A stretch of DNA of 64,000 bases from Staphylococcus pasteuri. Its GTDB lineage: Bacteria > Bacillota > Bacilli > Staphylococcales > Staphylococcaceae. How positions within the stretch are numbered: position 1 is the first letter of the stretch; each line of letters opens with the position of its first letter. Below are positions 35,358 to 45,250 of the stretch, piece by piece. The notes under the pieces were generated by a model. That model was given only the letters and a program-made list of their open reading frames with translations. It made no database searches and was not told where the DNA came from. The stretch lies in contig NZ_RXWW01000002.1 of the NCBI RefSeq assembly GCF_003970495.1, positions 35,316 through 99,315 of the forward strand. Direction: 5' to 3'. A program made the position numbers and the translations under genes.

Positions 35358-37370
35358 TTATCTTGTGATACTGTCTCTATCGTATCGATAGTATTTGGCT
35401 TGTGTTTCGGTAATGCGTTGTTGTGTATCTTTATAAATAGAAATACCATTTTCAGTTTTATGAAATTGATAATTTAATTGATGAGCAAGTTGTTCAATAT
35501 TGATAAAACGACTATCCTGACCTTGTTTTTCAATAAAATACTCGACTTCATAGTCTTTTTCATTAATATCAAATAGCAATTCGACAACATCATTTCTTAA
35601 CCAAAAATCACCATGTTCCTTAATAATCTGGTTCTTAAATAAAGGTAGTCTCACGTGATTGTATTCAATATGATACTGCGTAAAATCATCGATATTTAAA
35701 TCATTCTCTTTCTCTCTGACATCATAGATAGGGCCACCTGCAACCGTTCCTTCTCTCGTATTATCAGCGCCACCGATAACACCATTTTTCAAAAATTGTA
35801 AACCATGTACATCGCCAATATAAGGATCAGGTCGATGTTCAAAAGCATGCCCCTTGGCAATAAGTTTCAAAATAAGTGTTTGATCAAATTGTGGTTCCCA
35901 TTCTATACGAGAAGGGTTACTTGTGTATATTCTTGGCTCATCAATTGCTTCCTGGATAGACATCCCGAAGTCTAAAACGTTAATAATGGTTTGTACGACG
36001 CTAGCGATAATACTAATTGCACCTGGTGCGCCAACTTCCATAATAGGATGGCCATTTTTAGTGATGATTGAGGGGGCCATATTGCTTAATGGACGTTTAC
36101 GAGGTTCGACTTCATTAATACCACCTAAAACAACATCAAAGCCATCTATTGTGGTATTAAGTAAAACACCGTAACCTGGAACTGTAATACCAGAACCATA
36201 AATCATTCCTATAGATGTAGTGAAAGAAGCTACGTTACCAAATCGGTCTGTTACAGAAAAATGTGTCGTTTCGGTATGGTTTTCATCTATATGAGTATGA
36301 CTTTCTACACGAGAACTATTACTTAACTCACCATGTTCAATATTAAAATTAGCAATATGTTGATCAATGATTTCGCTACGTTGTTTTAAATAATCCTCAT
36401 CAATAAGCTCGCTAACTGGTACCTCGTAAAAGTCATCATCAGCAATATATTTAGCACGGTCACTATAGGCAATTTGCATTGCTTGAATCAGATGATGTAA
36501 ATAATTGATGGAACGGGATCCCATACTTTTTAAATCAAAAAATTCAAGGATTTTTAAAATTTGTATCAATGTGATACCACCTGAACTTGAAGGACCCATA
36601 GAATGTATTTGATAGTCTCGATATTGGGCAGTTATAGGTTGTTTGATACGAATATTATAATGCTTTAAATCTTCTTCATTAATTGTCCCACCATATTTGT
36701 TTACAACATTTACCAATTGTTTCGCGATATTGCCAGTATAAAATGCGCCAAACCCTTTATCTCTTAGTAAGCGTAATGTACGAGCTATTTCTGGAGATTT
36801 AATCCAATCCCCGTCATGGATATAATTATCATCTTCTTTAGTAAATACACGACGTGTTTCATCGTACTTGTTAATTCTTTTAAGTTGTTGTTGTGAATAT
36901 TTTTCAATCGCCCAATTAGCACGATGACCGTGTTCGGCTAATTCAATCGACGGGTTGATCAAGTTAGCTAAATTCAATTTGCAATAATGTTTGTGTAAAT
37001 ATTCAAAGAGCTTTGCAATTCCTGGAACCCCCACGATAGAGCCATGTGTCGTTAATTCTAAAAAACTTTTATAGTGTCCTTTTTCATCTAAATAAAAGTG
37101 CTTGTCTACATTGTTAGGGGCAGTTTCACGTGCATCAAATGCAATGATATCGCCGACTGTATTGTCATAATATAATAAGTAACCACCGCCACCTAATCCA
37201 GAGGCAAAGGGTTCAACAACATTAAGGACTAGCTGAATAGCCACCACTGCATCTACGGCAGTTCCACCTTTATCAAGTATATCTTTTCCCACTTTAGCTG
37301 CTAGTGGATGTGACACTGAAACCAAGCCTTCTTGTGAAGTTAAATGATGTTTGAAATGCGTGTCCGACAT
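35358..37370 (-). CDS. ggt: Gamma-glutamyl transpeptidase
   Basis: A 670-residue Ntn-hydrolase. The autoprocessing nucleophile is T368 in ETTHFSVTDRFGN, followed by GSGITVPGYGVLLN and PRKRPLSNMAPSII, all standard for Ggt. The large-subunit start GLVSVSHPLAAKVGKDILDKGG and SGLGGGGYLLYYD are also typical. There is no signal peptide, so cleavage of imported glutathione would occur in the cytoplasm, as reported for the S. aureus Gis-Ggt system. About 90 extra C-terminal residues beyond the usual end are present. Last gene of gisBCD-ggt, 42 bp after gisD. Confidence 0.92.
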   Translation of the reverse strand: MSDTHFKHHLTSQEGLVSVSHPLAAKVGKDILDKGGTAVDAVVAIQLVLNVVEPFASGLGGGGYLLYYDNTVGDIIAFDARETAPNNVDKHFYLDEKGHYKSFLELTTHGSIVGVPGIAKLFEYLHKHYCKLNLANLINPSIELAEHGHRANWAIEKYSQQQLKRINKYDETRRVFTKEDDNYIHDGDWIKSPEIARTLRLLRDKGFGAFYTGNIAKQLVNVVNKYGGTINEEDLKHYNIRIKQPITAQYRDYQIHSMGPSSSGGITLIQILKILEFFDLKSMGSRSINYLHHLIQAMQIAYSDRAKYIADDDFYEVPVSELIDEDYLKQRSEIIDQHIANFNIEHGELSNSSRVESHTHIDENHTETTHFSVTDRFGNVASFTTSIGMIYGSGITVPGYGVLLNTTIDGFDVVLGGINEVEPRKRPLSNMAPSIITKNGHPIMEVGAPGAISIIASVVQTIINVLDFGMSIQEAIDEPRIYTSNPSRIEWEPQFDQTLILKLIAKGHAFEHRPDPYIGDVHGLQFLKNGVIGGADNTREGTVAGGPIYDVREKENDLNIDDFTQYHIEYNHVRLPLFKNQIIKEHGDFWLRNDVVELLFDINEKDYEVEYFIEKQGQDSRFINIEQLAHQLNYQFHKTENGISIYKDTQQRITETQAKYYRYDRDSITR

Positions 37371-37412
37371 CGAATAGTGCCTTCTTTCTAAAATAGAAAT
37401 CTTTGATATGAG

Positions 37413-39191
37413 TTATTTTCTTTGATTAATCTCAGATTCAACTTTATCTAAATCTTGTTTTTGCTCATTACCTGTATCAAGTAATGGTGTAACAGGTGAA
37501 CTTATTTTGAATTTATCTCCACGGTAAAACTTAATGAATTGATCTTGGTCTATAGCATTAACCACAGCTCTTCTTAAATGTGGATTGTCTTTAAATACAC
37601 CACTCTTACTATTTAAAATTAAGAATACTGATTTACGTCCATGTTTACTAATCATACTTAAATCTTTATCAGATTTTATTAATTCAAAATGTTTTTGATC
37701 TATGTCAGCAAGTATATCGATTGCATGGTTTCTTAATTCGGACAGTGCACTTGCTGGGTCACCATTGAATTTCAAAATAATATTCTTAATTTTAGCTAGA
37801 CCGTAGCTGTCTTTTTCATCGATATTAAAACCTGGATTACGTTGGAAAGTAGCTTGATAATTGTCTTTTTTAGTCATAATGTACGCACCACTAGTAACGA
37901 GTTCATTTTGACCGTCATCAGATTTAGGTACAGTATTAGGTGCTCCAAAATCTTTGCCTTCTTCTTTCAGCTTTTCAACATAATGTTTTGATAAAATACC
38001 TGCTGATGAGTGTGTTAAATAGTTAACTTCTTTAGGCATTGGTTGATCAGTTGTAATTTTAATAATTTGATATTTACCTTCAGCATTATTAACTTCACTA
38101 TCTTGATTTGTTATATCTTTAACTTTATAACCTTTAGTTAATGTATCCCATACCGATTTGCCAGATGCTGTTTTAGTCTTCTTAAGTTTTTTCTTATCAT
38201 CATTTGTTAACTCAGTAATATCTTTAATATGTTTATGCATATTATAAGTCACATGGTTAGGAACAGCATTTTTATCTCTAGCACGGTTGAGACTGAATAG
38301 GACATCGTCTGCTAATACTTTTTCATGTGTATTTTCTGCTTTGCCATTTTTTACTTTTACAAAATAGTTATCGTCTCTTAATAAGAAATAAAATGCATTG
38401 TTATCTTTGTTAGATGTATAGCTACGACTAAGTGATCCATCAGTTGTGATTTTGTCATTATCATTAAGTGTTAATAAACGTGTATACATGTTCATATTGA
38501 TATTGTAGACATTAGGCGCAATAGAACGAATAGGGTCTAGAGATTGGAATTCACCATCAGGTTGTGTCATCACTAAAGGTCGTGTATTACGTAATTTTTT
38601 ATCATTATAATCAAATTGTTGCCAAATAAGTGCGCGAGAATTAGGTAAACCAACACTATTTTTATTTAAAATTTTATTGTCATAAACGAGATTTTTCTTC
38701 GAACCATATAAAGGTGCCATGAATCCTTCGTTGAATATCACTTTATCTTCTAACTTTTTATATGTATTTTTAGCTTCAGAAGTATTTTCTTTAGATGCTT
38801 TATTGATTAATGCATCGATTTTAGGGTCTTTAATCAAACTATTTGAGCCTGTAGAGCTAAATATTGCATTCATTGCATAGTTAGGATCGCCAAATACTGT
38901 TGTCCAGTCATCGATTTGAATATCATAATTACCAGCTTGACGTTGTGTACGGTAACTACCGTAATCAGGTTGAACATTCATCTTTACGTTAAAACCAGCA
39001 CGTTCTAATTGTTGTTTAACAATGTTCATATCATTTTGATAGCTCGCTTGACCTAAAAAGCGAATCGTCGGTTTAGTACCTTTAACGTTGACTTGTTTGT
39101 TTTTATCTTTCGTATCATCCTTACCAGGTACACCACAACCACTTAGTATCAGAGTTAAACTTACTGTTAATGTTAATAAAATTCTTTTCAT
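37413..39191 (-). CDS. gisD: Glutathione-binding lipoprotein GisD (family 5 SBP)
   Basis: A 592-residue solute-binding lipoprotein with lipobox LILSGCG (C19). It belongs to the oligopeptide/nickel-type SBP_bac_5 family but is permuted-looking: the N-terminal 200 residues (IQIDDWTTVFGDPNYAMNAIFSS) resemble the C-terminal lobe of CntA-like proteins, and a second SBP-like part follows (PLVMTQPDGEFQSLDPIRSIAPNVYN). Located between permease gisC and ggt, the order reported for gisABCD-ggt in S. aureus. Function in glutathione/GSSG uptake is inferred from that synteny. Confidence 0.8.
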   Translation of the reverse strand: MKRILLTLTVSLTLILSGCGVPGKDDTKDKNKQVNVKGTKPTIRFLGQASYQNDMNIVKQQLERAGFNVKMNVQPDYGSYRTQRQAGNYDIQIDDWTTVFGDPNYAMNAIFSSTGSNSLIKDPKIDALINKASKENTSEAKNTYKKLEDKVIFNEGFMAPLYGSKKNLVYDNKILNKNSVGLPNSRALIWQQFDYNDKKLRNTRPLVMTQPDGEFQSLDPIRSIAPNVYNINMNMYTRLLTLNDNDKITTDGSLSRSYTSNKDNNAFYFLLRDDNYFVKVKNGKAENTHEKVLADDVLFSLNRARDKNAVPNHVTYNMHKHIKDITELTNDDKKKLKKTKTASGKSVWDTLTKGYKVKDITNQDSEVNNAEGKYQIIKITTDQPMPKEVNYLTHSSAGILSKHYVEKLKEEGKDFGAPNTVPKSDDGQNELVTSGAYIMTKKDNYQATFQRNPGFNIDEKDSYGLAKIKNIILKFNGDPASALSELRNHAIDILADIDQKHFELIKSDKDLSMISKHGRKSVFLILNSKSGVFKDNPHLRRAVVNAIDQDQFIKFYRGDKFKISSPVTPLLDTGNEQKQDLDKVESEINQRK

Positions 39192-39207
39192 ATAAAATCA
39201 TCCTATC

Positions 39208-40374
39208 TTATTGAATCTTCGGATCAAGTGCATCACGGACAGCATCCCCAATAAAATTAAATGCGAGGACAAGTAACATGATGCATAACCCAGGAAATAT
39301 GGCTAAATTGCTGTGCGTTTCTAAAAAGTTACTTCCAGTTCTGAGTATGTTTCCCCATTCAGGAACATTTGGTGCTACACCTAATCCCAAGAAACTCAAG
39401 CCACTTGTAGTTAGTACAACGACACCTATATTTAATGAAAATCTGACAATCATAGGTGCGAGAGTATTAGGTAAGATGTAACTCCATAAAATACGACGAT
39501 GACTTTCTCCGGTAATTTGAGCTGCTTGTATATATTCCTGTCGTTTGATTTCGAGTACATTTGCTCTCATAGTTCGAGCAAAGGAAGGTATATTACCAAT
39601 ACTTAAAGCAATGATTAATGTTAATGTACTAGCGCCAAACGATGCGATAATCGCAACTGCTAATAATAATGTTGGTATCGCAAAAATAATATCAAGTATG
39701 CGCATCACCGTATTGTCCACTTTAGTAAAGTAGCCTGCAATCATACCAAAAAGGACACCGAACAGAACTGAAATTACTACTGATGTGATTGAAATAAAAT
39801 AAGTTAATTTAGTACCCACCACGAGTCTAGTAAATAAATCACGACCAAAATCATCAGTTCCAAAAGGGTGAGCTAAGCTTGGACCTTTTAATAATTCATT
39901 GAATTGGTTTTGGGTTGCTAAAGAAGTATTAAATGTGTAAATACCAGTAATTGACAATGTTAGAAGATAAGTTAATAAAGCAAAACTCACTAAAGCGACT
40001 TTATGTTGTTTAATCTTGCTTATAAACGCTTCCCAACTATTGTATATATTGTATTTTGATGTATGTTCGTAACGGAATAGACTCACGAACATTAACAATG
40101 TGAATAGATTACCGGTAATTGTCGTTAATATGAGAACGACATAGGTAAGCCAACGATATACTTTATGAGATTTTATTTTACTTTCTGAAAATCCAATAGC
40201 AGCCACTACGAGCGTCAAAATAATTAATATCAACTGTGCAATGTAAAACGTATTTGAAACATTACCTTTGAATAAATTGAGCAAAGTAGTGACAAAAGTT
40301 AATACAAATACAGAAACTGCAGAAATGGTAAACAGTTGTAGTGAACTGAGTTTTGTTATTGAAATTTGTGGCAT
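39208..40374 (-). CDS. gisC: Glutathione importer permease GisC with N-terminal membrane extension
   Basis: A 388-residue DppC-type permease. The core begins at about residue 113 and has HPFGTDDFGRDLFTRLVVGTKLTYF and the EAA loop EYIQAAQITGESHRRILWSYILP. The first 110 residues are an extra module with three predicted helices (about 12-33, 43-61, 75-100), absent from CntC. ATG 40374 is chosen because GGAAAGGGTG sits 7 nt upstream. The gene follows the gisB stop by four bases. Confidence 0.83.
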   Translation of the reverse strand: MPQISITKLSSLQLFTISAVSVFVLTFVTTLLNLFKGNVSNTFYIAQLILIILTLVVAAIGFSESKIKSHKVYRWLTYVVLILTTITGNLFTLLMFVSLFRYEHTSKYNIYNSWEAFISKIKQHKVALVSFALLTYLLTLSITGIYTFNTSLATQNQFNELLKGPSLAHPFGTDDFGRDLFTRLVVGTKLTYFISITSVVISVLFGVLFGMIAGYFTKVDNTVMRILDIIFAIPTLLLAVAIIASFGASTLTLIIALSIGNIPSFARTMRANVLEIKRQEYIQAAQITGESHRRILWSYILPNTLAPMIVRFSLNIGVVVLTTSGLSFLGLGVAPNVPEWGNILRTGSNFLETHSNLAIFPGLCIMLLVLAFNFIGDAVRDALDPKIQ

Positions 40375-40378
40375 ATAA

Positions 40379-41710
40379 TTACACCCTTTCCTTAATTTCT
40401 TCACGAAGTTGAGGGTCAATCATGACATAGAAAATATCTATAACTAAGTTGATGAGTGAAATGACAATTGAAATGTAAATAACACCACCCATAACTGCTG
40501 GGATATCTGGCACAAATTGCTTTTGAACAATGTATCGACCTATTCCATTAATATTGAATACTTGTTCAGTTACTGCTGATCCGCCTAACAATTCTACAAA
40601 TAATATTCCAATAAGTGTCACAATAGGGATGAGTGCATTTTTTAAAATATGCTTTATGACAACTTGAGATTTAGAAATACCTTTAGCATATGCAGTCATC
40701 ACATAATCATTGCGCATCACTTCTAATACAGATGAACGTGTCATTCTCGTAATAGATGCAGCAATTGCAGTACCAATGACTAGTACAGGTAATATTAGCG
40801 ATAAAGGATCATTGGGAACATACGATGGTGGTAAAATATCTAACCTAAGTGAAAAAGCTAAAATGAACAGTAATCCTTGCCAAAAGTTAGGAATAGATAA
40901 TCCAATTAAAGCGATAATCATCAACGTAATATCAATCCAACTATTACGTTTAAATGCACTAATAATCCCAATAGGTATAGCAATGACTAGCGCTACAATT
41001 AATGCCAACACAGATATTGTTAATGTAATAGGTATTCTAGATCCTACAGCATCAGAAACAACTTCATTACCTTTAAAGGTAGTACCTAAATCAAATGTAA
41101 ATACACCTTGTATCGTTTCCCATAACTGAATAAGATATGGATCGTTTAAATGATGTAGTTGATTAAATTTTGCAAATTGTTCTTTTGTCGCATTAGGTCC
41201 TAAAATACTATATGCCGCATCTAAAGGTGATAAATATAGTATTGTAAAAACAACAATGACTACACCAATAATGACAACTAGCGTCATAATTATGCGTTCG
41301 AAAATATAACGTACGATTGGATTGAGATAAAAAGACAACACAATAAACAATGGTAAAGCTAAAATTATTTTTATAATGGGAAATTTTCCGAATAAGATGT
41401 TTGTATATAAAGTGGGAAAATCAGTTGCAGTATATTGATTATCACGGCGATGATGGCTGTGATAAATATTTCTAGCTTCTTTCTGGAGTTGCGCTCGAGA
41501 TTTACGCCGATTTAGAAATTGATATTTTTTCTTTAGTGCTTGTTCTAATTTATATTCGTCTTGAATTTGCACTAATGTTGTTTTTTGATGGTGTTTTAAC
41601 AAATAAACTAAACTAGCATACAAAAATATCGGAAGACTAAGAATTGAAAAAATCATTTTATAAAGTCCTTTATTATAAAGAACTAAAAAGACTTTTCGAT
41701 AATTTGACAT
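40379..41710 (-). CDS. gisB: Glutathione importer permease GisB with N-terminal basic extension
   Basis: A 443-residue DppB-type permease. Family core starts at about residue 135 (RYIFERIIMTLVVIIGVVIVVFTILYLSPLD) and includes the EAA loop YVMTAYAKGISKSQVVIKHILKNAL. The first 134 residues are extra: one helix (19-38), a Lys/Arg-rich helical cytoplasmic stretch (45-90), and a second helix (110-128). AAGGAG is 8 nt from ATG 41710, which I prefer to ATG 41716 or GTG 41719. First gene of the leftward gisBCD-ggt unit. Confidence 0.83.
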   Translation of the reverse strand: MSNYRKVFLVLYNKGLYKMIFSILSLPIFLYASLVYLLKHHQKTTLVQIQDEYKLEQALKKKYQFLNRRKSRAQLQKEARNIYHSHHRRDNQYTATDFPTLYTNILFGKFPIIKIILALPLFIVLSFYLNPIVRYIFERIIMTLVVIIGVVIVVFTILYLSPLDAAYSILGPNATKEQFAKFNQLHHLNDPYLIQLWETIQGVFTFDLGTTFKGNEVVSDAVGSRIPITLTISVLALIVALVIAIPIGIISAFKRNSWIDITLMIIALIGLSIPNFWQGLLFILAFSLRLDILPPSYVPNDPLSLILPVLVIGTAIAASITRMTRSSVLEVMRNDYVMTAYAKGISKSQVVIKHILKNALIPIVTLIGILFVELLGGSAVTEQVFNINGIGRYIVQKQFVPDIPAVMGGVIYISIVISLINLVIDIFYVMIDPQLREEIKERV

Positions 41711-41811
41711 GGGCATCACTCCTTGAAAAATAATCTTGATTAAATTACTATGATATATAATAAAAGTATTATAGAATAAAAATTGTAATTTGTGAATAGG
41801 GAGGAATGATT

Positions 41812-43407
41812 ATGTCATCTTTTTTAGAAGTTAAACACCTTGGAGTATCATTCGAATATGAACAACATTCCGTTAAAGCAGTTCAAGACGTAAGTTTTAA
41901 ATTAGATAAAAAGAAAGTGTTAGCTATTGTGGGTGAATCAGGCTCTGGAAAGAGTATTACAGCTAAATCGATTATGGGATTATTACCTGATTATCCTCAG
42001 CACACTTTAACTGGGGAAATTAAATTTAATGGGAAAAATTTATTAAATCTTTCTAATAAAGCATTTCAAGGTATACGAGGAAAAGATATTGCCATGATAT
42101 TTCAAGATCCTTTATCATCGCTCAATCCCAGAATGACAATAGGTAGTCAAATTATGGAAGTGATTTTAAAGCATCGTAATATTGATAGAAAACGCGCGAA
42201 AGCAATGACAATTGATATTTTAGAAAGTGTAGGCATTAGAAATGCTCAAGATAAATTACATGCTTATCCATATGAATTTTCTGGTGGGATGCGCCAACGT
42301 GTCATGATTGCAATGGCATTAGTATTAGAGCCACAAATCTTAATTGCAGATGAACCAACAACAGCACTTGACGTTAGCACACAAAATCAACTTTTAGAAT
42401 TAATGAAGCGATTATATAAACATATCGAAACGTCTATTTTATTTATTACGCATGATTTAGGTATTGTGTATCAATTTTGCGATGAAATGATTGTTATGAA
42501 AGAGGGCAGAGTTGTTGAAACTGGTGATGTCAAAACTATTTTCAAAAATCCAAAATCTGACTATACGCGACGTCTTATTAATGCCATTCCGGATTTGCAC
42601 GCACCTAAACAACCTAGAACGATAAGTGATCAAACATTGTTGAAAATCGAAAATGTAAGTGTCGATTATATTAAGAGTAATGGCAATGAATTTAGAGCAG
42701 TAAAAAATATTGATCTTGAAATTAAAGAAGGGGAATCATTAGGAATTGTAGGTGAGTCTGGCTCAGGGAAGTCTAGTTTAGCTAAAGCATTAGTTGGTTT
42801 AAACAATGTTTCTGAAGGAATGATTTGGTATCAAGACTTGCCGTTAAATTTATTTTCTGCTAAAGAAATGAAGTCTTTGCGTAAGGATATACAAATGATT
42901 TTTCAAGATCCTTATTCCTCTATTAATCCTAAATTTAAAGTTATAGATATTATCGGTCGTCCTTTAAAATTATATCGATTTGTCACAACACATGAAGCAT
43001 TAGTTAAAGAAGTGAAACGTTTATTAACACGTGTAGGGTTAGATGAAAGTTTCTTATATCGATATCCACATGAATTATCGGGTGGCCAACGTCAGCGTGT
43101 TAGTATTGCACGTGCCATTGCCATTAAACCTAAATTATTAATCTGCGATGAAGCGGTGTCTGCATTAGATGTTTCAATACAAAAGGATATCATTCAATTA
43201 TTGAAACAACTTCAAGATGATTTAGGAATGACATATATATTTATTACACATGATATGGGTGTAATTAAAGACATGTGTGATCGTGTTGCAGTTATGCAAT
43301 ATGGAACAATTGTAGAAGTAAATGATGTTGAAAGTATTATTGAAAGACCACAAGAGACATATACTAGAAATTTAATATCACACGTTCCAGTGATACCTCA
43401 TCGATAA
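41812..43407 (+). CDS. gisA: Duplicated ABC ATPase GisA (fused DppD-DppF type)
   Basis: A 531-residue protein with two complete ATPase domains. Domain 1: Walker A GESGSGKS (41-48), signature [15 protein letters not shown], Walker [12 protein letters not shown]. Domain 2: Walker A GESGSGKS (about 314-321), signature [15 protein letters not shown], Walker [12 protein letters not shown]. One chain supplies both ATP sites for the GisBC permease. GGGAGG lies 7 nt ahead of ATG 41812. It is transcribed away from gisB with a 101-bp shared promoter region. In S. aureus, as I recall, gisA is colinear with gisBCD. Confidence 0.87.
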   Translation: MSSFLEVKHLGVSFEYEQHSVKAVQDVSFKLDKKKVLAIVGESGSGKSITAKSIMGLLPDYPQHTLTGEIKFNGKNLLNLSNKAFQGIRGKDIAMIFQDPLSSLNPRMTIGSQIMEVILKHRNIDRKRAKAMTIDILESVGIRNAQDKLHAYPYEFSGGMRQRVMIAMALVLEPQILIADEPTTALDVSTQNQLLELMKRLYKHIETSILFITHDLGIVYQFCDEMIVMKEGRVVETGDVKTIFKNPKSDYTRRLINAIPDLHAPKQPRTISDQTLLKIENVSVDYIKSNGNEFRAVKNIDLEIKEGESLGIVGESGSGKSSLAKALVGLNNVSEGMIWYQDLPLNLFSAKEMKSLRKDIQMIFQDPYSSINPKFKVIDIIGRPLKLYRFVTTHEALVKEVKRLLTRVGLDESFLYRYPHELSGGQRQRVSIARAIAIKPKLLICDEAVSALDVSIQKDIIQLLKQLQDDLGMTYIFITHDMGVIKDMCDRVAVMQYGTIVEVNDVESIIERPQETYTRNLISHVPVIPHR

Positions 43408-43422
43408 GTTAAGATAAAAATT

Positions 43423-43470
43423 AAAGGCACGACTCGGTTCAGCTAATTCTGACCGAGGCGTGCTTTACTT
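43423..43470. terminator. Bidirectional terminator between gisA and arcR
   Basis: AAAGGCACG(A)CTCGGTTCAG (43423-43442) pairs with 43449-43467 with one bulge; T-rich and A-rich flanks on both sides. Convergent stops are at 43407 and 43556. Confidence 0.85.
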
Positions 43471-43555
43471 ATAACAATCATTTAATTTAACAGGAGGTCA
43501 TATTGAATCATTGTTACGTATAAATGGGATAAAGTATGAATTCATGGGAATAAAA

Positions 43556-44272
43556 TTACAACTCTGAAATTTGTTTGCTTATAATCCAATTTTTATGATG
43601 CTTAAGTAAAACATTGTGTTCTTTTAATTCTTGAATAATATGTCCAGTTGTTTCACGTGAAATGCTAGCAAGATCACTAATCATTTGAATTGTTAAAAAT
43701 GATTTGATTTCATAAAATTCATCGTTATCATAACCAATCATGTGACATAAGTAGATTAATAGCTTAGTCACGCGTGCTTTTGCACTTTTAGAACTTAAAG
43801 CCATATGATATTCAATTTGTTGTCTTTGGTTGTCACATAACAATTGATAGATTCTAATAAACACTTTATCGTTATTTCTACAAAGGTATTCGAGAAATTC
43901 AATAGGAATGGCAATCATAATACAGTCTGTGATAGCAGTACACATTTCATTAGTTGTTTTGTCTTGAAATAAATTGTGCATGGGGAACAATTGATCATCT
44001 TTATTTAAGAGTCTGTATACATCACCATTCATATTAAAATGTTCTCTTAGTATATAACCGTCGATGAGATAATATACATGAGTTAATTCGTCAGAAGAAT
44101 AGTAAATAACTTGTCCTTTATTGTATTGCCTAACAATGCATTCATTTTTATACGGTTGTAGAGCTACGGCAGGGATGTTTATAAATGCGGCTAAACGCTC
44201 AAGACACTGCTCACTACGATTTGTGATTAATGAATTGTCGATTGTTGTGTTTCTAGATTGGTTGATTGTCAT
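43556..44272 (-). CDS. arcR: Crp/Fnr-family activator ArcR of the arginine deiminase operon
   Basis: A 238-residue regulator. A cNMP-binding-like beta domain (about 45-135; CIVRQYNKGQVIYYSSDELTHVYYLIDGYILRE) precedes a long helix and a Crp-type HTH (FLTIQMISDLASISRETTGHIIQELKEHNVLLKH, about 190-225). No Fnr-type four-cysteine cluster is present. It is the last gene of arcABDCR. In S. aureus ArcR activates the operon by binding a TGTGA-N6-TCACA site; a matching site is found ahead of arcA (49144-49161). Confidence 0.9.
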   Translation of the reverse strand: MTINQSRNTTIDNSLITNRSEQCLERLAAFINIPAVALQPYKNECIVRQYNKGQVIYYSSDELTHVYYLIDGYILREHFNMNGDVYRLLNKDDQLFPMHNLFQDKTTNEMCTAITDCIMIAIPIEFLEYLCRNNDKVFIRIYQLLCDNQRQQIEYHMALSSKSAKARVTKLLIYLCHMIGYDNDEFYEIKSFLTIQMISDLASISRETTGHIIQELKEHNVLLKHHKNWIISKQISEL

Positions 44273-44291
44273 AAACGCACCACCTTAGTGA

Positions 44292-45233
44292 TTAATGCTT
44301 GATTTGTGTGCCAACTTGTCCTTTGAAAGCGTCATAAGCATGTTCTAAATTAGTAATAATCGCACGTCGGCCTTCACCGCTTTCAACAAAATCAATTGCT
44401 GCTTCAATTTTAGGGAGCATAGAGCCTTCAGCAAATTTACCTGCTTTAGCATAGTCTTTTAAAGTTTCTACATTAACTTGTGTTAATGCCTCTTGGTTAG
44501 GTTGATTATAGTTGATATAAACATTTTCTACGTTCGTTAATATCATTAGCGTATTAGCATCGATGAGTTGTGCTAAGCGTTCGCTGGCAAAATCTTTATC
44601 TATTACAGCTTCCACACCTTCATATGTGTCATTTCGCTTAATAACTGGAATGCCGCCGCCACCACATGCAATGATGATGTTTTGATTTTCTACTAATGTA
44701 CTAATGAGTTGATGCTCTAAAATAGACACTGGCAAAGGTGAAGGTACCACTTTACGGTAGCCACGTCCAGCATCTTCTTTATATGTTGATTCTGGATTGT
44801 CTTTTTGTAGTTGGTCAGCTTCTTCTTTAGTGTAAAATGGTCCTATTGGTTTAGTAGGATTAGACATACGAGGATCATGTTCATCAATTTCTACACGCGT
44901 AATGACAGTACCTGCGCGTCTAGGACTATTAATCTCTGAAAGCACTCTGTTTACTTCAGTTTCTATCCAAAAACCAATCATACCTTGTGTCATAGATCCA
45001 CAAACATCAAGTGGCATGGCAGGTGTTTGCGGACTATCAGCTTTAGCCTGTTGAATTAACATACTACCAATTTGTGGTCCATTACCATGTGATATAACAA
45101 TATCAGCGTCTGTATTGAATAAAGATTTGAGCGCTTGCATTGTTGAACGTATTGCTTTTCTTTGTGCATCAGCGGAACCATCGTCAGTTTGAATGGCATT
45201 TCCACCTAAGGCAATGACAATTTTGTTGTCCAT
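44292..45233 (-). CDS. arcC: Carbamate kinase ArcC
   Basis: A 313-residue amino-acid kinase-fold enzyme that makes ATP from carbamoyl phosphate. Signatures: VIALGGNAI (N-terminal), [34 protein letters not shown], and [13 protein letters not shown]. It completes the pathway after ArcB. Eighteen bases separate it from arcD. Confidence 0.95.
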   Translation of the reverse strand: MDNKIVIALGGNAIQTDDGSADAQRKAIRSTMQALKSLFNTDADIVISHGNGPQIGSMLIQQAKADSPQTPAMPLDVCGSMTQGMIGFWIETEVNRVLSEINSPRRAGTVITRVEIDEHDPRMSNPTKPIGPFYTKEEADQLQKDNPESTYKEDAGRGYRKVVPSPLPVSILEHQLISTLVENQNIIIACGGGGIPVIKRNDTYEGVEAVIDKDFASERLAQLIDANTLMILTNVENVYINYNQPNQEALTQVNVETLKDYAKAGKFAEGSMLPKIEAAIDFVESGEGRRAIITNLEHAYDAFKGQVGTQIKH

Positions 45234-45250
45234 AAAGTTTCACTCCTTAC

